Origin: Acidobacteriota bacterium
GTDB lineage: Bacteria > Acidobacteriota > Thermoanaerobaculia > Thermoanaerobaculales > Thermoanaerobaculaceae
Assembly: GCA_021782525.1 (NCBI GenBank)
Contig: JAJXUY010000054.1
Location: forward strand, 1-8,156
DNA: 8,156 nt
Reading direction: 5' to 3'
A program made the position numbers and the translations under genes. This document shows, piece after piece, positions 6,719 to 8,156 of this stretch (position 1 is its first letter; every line of letters starts with the position of its first letter). The notes under the pieces are model-generated. The model was not told where the DNA came from. It saw only the letters and a program-made list of their open reading frames with translations, and searched no databases.

Positions 6719-6753
6719 AAAGGGGAGAGGGAAGAGGGTAAAGGGAAGACAGA
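6719..6753. repeat. Polypurine heptamer array after the Omp85 gene, five units
   Basis: Five 7-bp units in one phase follow the pattern RRAGGGN: AAAGGGG, AGAGGGA, AGAGGGT, AAAGGGA, then a diverged AGACAGA. A further AGAGGGG sits at 6711-6717, offset by one base, directly after the stop codon. The composition resembles the purine heptamers at 2210-2251. Confidence 0.78.
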
Positions 6754-6776
6754 GGCACCGAATACGTTCTGTCTTC
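6745..6776. terminator. 9-bp inverted repeat in the convergent Omp85/phosphoesterase gap
   Basis: GAAGACAGA (6745-6753) and TCTGTCTTC (6768-6776) are perfect reverse complements around a 14-nt loop. The left arm is the end of the purine heptamer array. The layout (purine heptamers, loop, then GTCTTC) repeats the design seen between pepF and sppA. A bidirectional 3'-end role is plausible for two converging genes. No T-run follows. Confidence 0.5.
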
Positions 6777-6780
6777 GCCG

Positions 6781-6836
6781 AGCCCCGAGCCCCGAGCCCC
6801 GAGCCCCGAGCCCCGAGCCCCGAGCCCCGAGCCCCG
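6781..6836. repeat. Eight perfect tandem copies of AGCCCCG
   Basis: The 56 bases are eight uninterrupted identical 7-mers, ending 11 nt before the stop codon of the minus-strand phosphoesterase gene. On the minus strand the repeat gives GGGG runs separated by 3-nt CTC loops, which fits the standard G-quadruplex motif more than once. Transcripts of the phosphoesterase gene reading past their stop would carry this G-rich strand. Confidence 0.97.
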
Positions 6837-6846
6837 GATCCCGGAC

Positions 6847-7689
6847 TCACCCGCGGCGCAAGGTGATCAGGTCGACCTCGGGGGGGACCCCGAAGCGCAG
6901 CGGGATCGCGCCGACGCCGACTCCACGGGAGACGTAGAGCAGCTGTTCGCCGCGCCGGTACGGCCCGGCGACGTACGGAGTGGACAGGCGGGCGAGGTTG
7001 ATCCCGCTGGAAGGGAACGCGATCTGGCCCCCGTGCGTGTGACCGGCGAGCGTGATATCGGCGCCGGCGGCGCGAGCTGCGCGCCAGCCGCCCGGCTGGT
7101 GGCAGAGGACGAGACGGAACACGTCGCCGCCCTCCTCGATGACCGAGAAGTTCGGGCCCCAGCCCGGGATCGCGTCGAGGTCGTCCACGCCGGCGAGCAC
7201 GACACGGGCGCCGCGCCTCTCGATCGTGGCGGTCTGGTTGACCAACGGCGTGATTCCGACCGCCTCCATCGCGGCGACGGCGAGGCGCGGCCCGGCGAGG
7301 TGATCGTGGTTGCCGAGGATCCCGAACGCGCCGAGCGGGGCGTCGATGCCGGCGAAACCCTGCACGAACAGGTCGGCGTCCACCTGGCGGCGGTCGAGTT
7401 GGTCGCCGGTGAACACGACGAGGTCCGCCCCGAGGCTCTCGACCATCGAGCGCACCCGCGCGAGGCGCTCCGGCGGCATGAACGTGCCGGCGTGCACGTC
7501 GGAGACCTGGGCGATGCGGAGGCCGTTGAACGCCTTCGGCAGCCGCGGATGGGTCAGGGTCACGCGGCGGACCATCGGCAGCTCGGTAGCCTCGACCCAC
7601 CCCGAGCGCGCGAACAAGCCGCCGCCCACGAACGCCATCGCGCCCTTCTGCAACATGCTCCGCCGGGTCAGGTAGGTGACGGTCTTCAT
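6847..7689 (-). CDS. Tat-exported calcineurin-like metallophosphoesterase (YkuE-like)
   Basis: The product has 280 residues and all the two-metal phosphoesterase motifs in order: QVSDVHAG (Asp64, His66), FTGDQLD (Asp96), LGNHDH (Asn127, His128), LCHQP (His197) and AGHTHGGQ (His217, His219). The N-terminus MKTVTYLTRRSMLQKG has a twin-arginine motif (Arg9-Arg10), followed by a weakly hydrophobic GAMAFVGGGLF, so Tat export of the folded, metal-loaded enzyme is likely. This is also the case for B. subtilis YkuE. I prefer the ATG at 7689 over one at 7731, because a TATACT -10 box at 7714-7719 would start transcription near 7707, downstream of the longer start; the Tat motif is also then near the N-terminus. 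No strong Shine-Dalgarno precedes either. Possible substrates (phospholipid, UDP-sugar lipid, phosphodiester) cannot be told from the sequence. Confidence 0.92.
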   Translation of the reverse strand: MKTVTYLTRRSMLQKGAMAFVGGGLFARSGWVEATELPMVRRVTLTHPRLPKAFNGLRIAQVSDVHAGTFMPPERLARVRSMVESLGADLVVFTGDQLDRRQVDADLFVQGFAGIDAPLGAFGILGNHDHLAGPRLAVAAMEAVGITPLVNQTATIERRGARVVLAGVDDLDAIPGWGPNFSVIEEGGDVFRLVLCHQPGGWRAARAAGADITLAGHTHGGQIAFPSSGINLARLSTPYVAGPYRRGEQLLYVSRGVGVGAIPLRFGVPPEVDLITLRRG

Positions 7690-7693
7690 CGCT

Positions 7694-7706
7694 GCGCCAA
7701 AGGCGC
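7694..7706 (-). promoter_or_regulatory. Leader hairpin at the predicted 5' end of the phosphoesterase mRNA
   Basis: GCGCC (7694-7698) and GGCGC (7702-7706) flank a 3-nt loop, 4 nt upstream of the ATG at 7689. If transcription starts near 7707, as the -10 box suggests, the mRNA would open directly with this hairpin. That could protect the 5' end or limit ribosome entry, since there is no Shine-Dalgarno. Confidence 0.35.
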
Positions 7707-7710
7707 GGGG

Positions 7711-7756
7711 CGGAGTATACACCCCCGGCATCCCGCGGCCTTCCGTCGGAGTAAAC
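7711..7756. promoter_or_regulatory. Direct repeat CGGAGTAnAC in the divergent promoter region
   Basis: CGGAGTATAC (7711-7720) and CGGAGTAAAC (7747-7756) match at 9 of 10 positions, 36 bp apart. The first overlaps the -10 of the minus-strand phosphoesterase promoter. The second begins exactly where the -35 of the FHA promoter should be (17-nt spacer). This could be a shared operator, but the match is short enough to arise by chance. Confidence 0.3.
7714..7719 (-). promoter_or_regulatory. -10 box (TATACT) for the phosphoesterase gene
   Basis: On the minus strand the sequence GTGTATACTCC holds TATACT, one base from the consensus TATAAT and striking in this GC-rich context. It lies about 25 nt upstream of the chosen ATG. 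The hexamer 17 nt further upstream (AAGGCC) does not resemble TTGACA. Confidence 0.5.
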
Positions 7757-7769
7757 GAATTCGATTTGC

Positions 7770-7775
7770 TACACT
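7770..7775 (+). promoter_or_regulatory. -10 box (TACACT, extended TGC) for the FHA gene
   Basis: TGCTACACT at 7767-7775 is an extended -10 type sequence, in the same hexamer form as before pepF. The predicted start point, about 7 nt downstream, falls on 7782, the A of an ATG, which would make the mRNA leaderless or nearly so. Confidence 0.48.
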
Positions 7776-7778
7776 TCC

Positions 7779-8156
7779 ATGATGGTCATGAAGGAGCGCG
7801 GAGAGTGGAGCTCGGCGCCGACGCTGGTCCCGCGCGACCCCGGCACGGCGGCGGCGCGCGTGCACGTTCCCCAGGCCGGCCTGCGTCTGGGGCGCGACAC
7901 GGCCTGCGACATCGTCATCCCAGAACCCACCGTCTCGCGGCGCCACGCGGGCCTGCGTTGGGATGGGCGCGAGCTGGTGATCGAGGACCTCGGGTCCTCG
8001 GGCGGCACGTTCGTCAACGACGTCGCGGTACGACACGCGGTGGTCCACCCCGGCGACGTGGTGCGGCTGGGACCGCGGGTCGAGTTCCTGGCGCAGGCGG
8101 AGGAGGCCACGAGCGCCCTCGAGATCGCCGCCAAGCCGAGCGACGGGAACGAGGGC
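7779..8156 (+). CDS. FHA-domain protein, N-terminal part (3' end outside window)
   Basis: An open frame of 126 codons runs to the window edge with no stop. Residues about 28-105 form a forkhead-associated domain, which binds phosphothreonine peptides. GLRLGRD (Arg39), DIVIPEPTVSRRH (Ser53, Arg54, His56), LVIEDLGSSGGTFVND (Ser73, Ser74, Thr77, Asn80) and VHPGDVVRLG are visible; the usual GSxNGT loop reads GSSGGT. Three in-frame ATGs (7779, 7782, 7788) lie next to each other and none has a Shine-Dalgarno. The -10 box at 7770-7775 makes 7782 or 7788 the more likely start. After residue 105 comes an Ala/Glu-rich linker (AQAEEATSALEIAAK). In known proteins an N-terminal FHA domain may precede a sigma-54 activator, adenylate cyclase, GGDEF, kinase or secretion module; the rest of the gene is needed to tell. 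Confidence 0.88.
   Translation, partial: MMVMKERGEWSSAPTLVPRDPGTAAARVHVPQAGLRLGRDTACDIVIPEPTVSRRHAGLRWDGRELVIEDLGSSGGTFVNDVAVRHAVVHPGDVVRLGPRVEFLAQAEEATSALEIAAKPSDGNEG

Noticed and set aside
4833..6758. A 641-codon minus-strand frame antisense to the Omp85 gene
   Set aside because: It has the same low-information Arg/Pro/Gly-rich composition and overlaps a well-supported gene; no start context or domain.
6711..6846. A possible CRISPR array in the repeat-rich gap
   Set aside because: Units are 7 bp with no spacers and no cas genes are present; it is simple tandem repeat DNA.
6491..7600. A 369-codon minus-strand frame that translates the AGCCCCG array into GLGARGS-like repeats
   Set aside because: It is the wrong frame of the phosphoesterase gene followed by non-coding repeat. 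Repeat peptides of this kind are typical false predictions.
7033..7782. A 249-codon plus-strand frame across the phosphoesterase
   Set aside because: It is antisense to a gene with all metallophosphoesterase motifs and ends inside the FHA start region.
1..8156. A defence island, prophage, secretion cluster or RNA gene
   Set aside because: No nuclease-helicase, integrase, toxin-antitoxin pair, transposase, tRNA or rRNA signature was seen on either strand; all full genes have ordinary envelope or housekeeping identities.

Overview
The window is a high-GC (roughly 70% by eye) bacterial chromosome segment with ordinary housekeeping and cell-envelope genes. The organism has an outer membrane: an Omp85-type beta-barrel protein ends in the usual C-terminal Phe, and four or five products carry export or membrane signals. 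Intergenic runs of 7-bp tandem repeats and the gene mix would fit an uncultured Acidobacteriota- or Myxococcota-like lineage, but nothing here fixes the taxon.

Layout, left to right. 1-203 is the 3' end of queA (tRNA queuosine synthesis). A hairpin-rich gap and a candidate promoter lead to 286-2178, a secreted M3-family oligoendopeptidase F. A 177-bp gap built largely of heptamer repeats separates it from 2356-4074, a membrane-anchored SppA signal-peptide peptidase. A repeat-rich convergent gap (4075-4287) follows, then on the minus strand 4288-4941, a small exported SagB-like nitroreductase. A divergent gap (4942-5153) leads to 5154-6710 on the plus strand, a one-POTRA Omp85-family barrel. 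A second repeat-rich convergent gap (6711-6846) contains eight perfect copies of AGCCCCG. 6847-7689 (minus) is a Tat-type metallophosphoesterase. A divergent gap leads to 7779-8156 (plus), the start of an FHA-domain protein that runs off the window with no stop.

The genes do not form one obvious pathway or defence system. The clearest functional link is pepF-sppA: SppA cuts membrane-embedded signal peptides and M3 oligopeptidases digest the fragments. The most unusual signal is in the non-coding DNA. All three gaps that contain only gene 3' ends, or that lie downstream of a gene, carry different 7-bp-period tandem repeats (AGTGAAG/T, GGAAGAC, GTGGATC/GTGGGTC, CCCTGAC, RRAGGGN, AGCCCCG). The two divergent promoter gaps and the queA-pepF gap do not.
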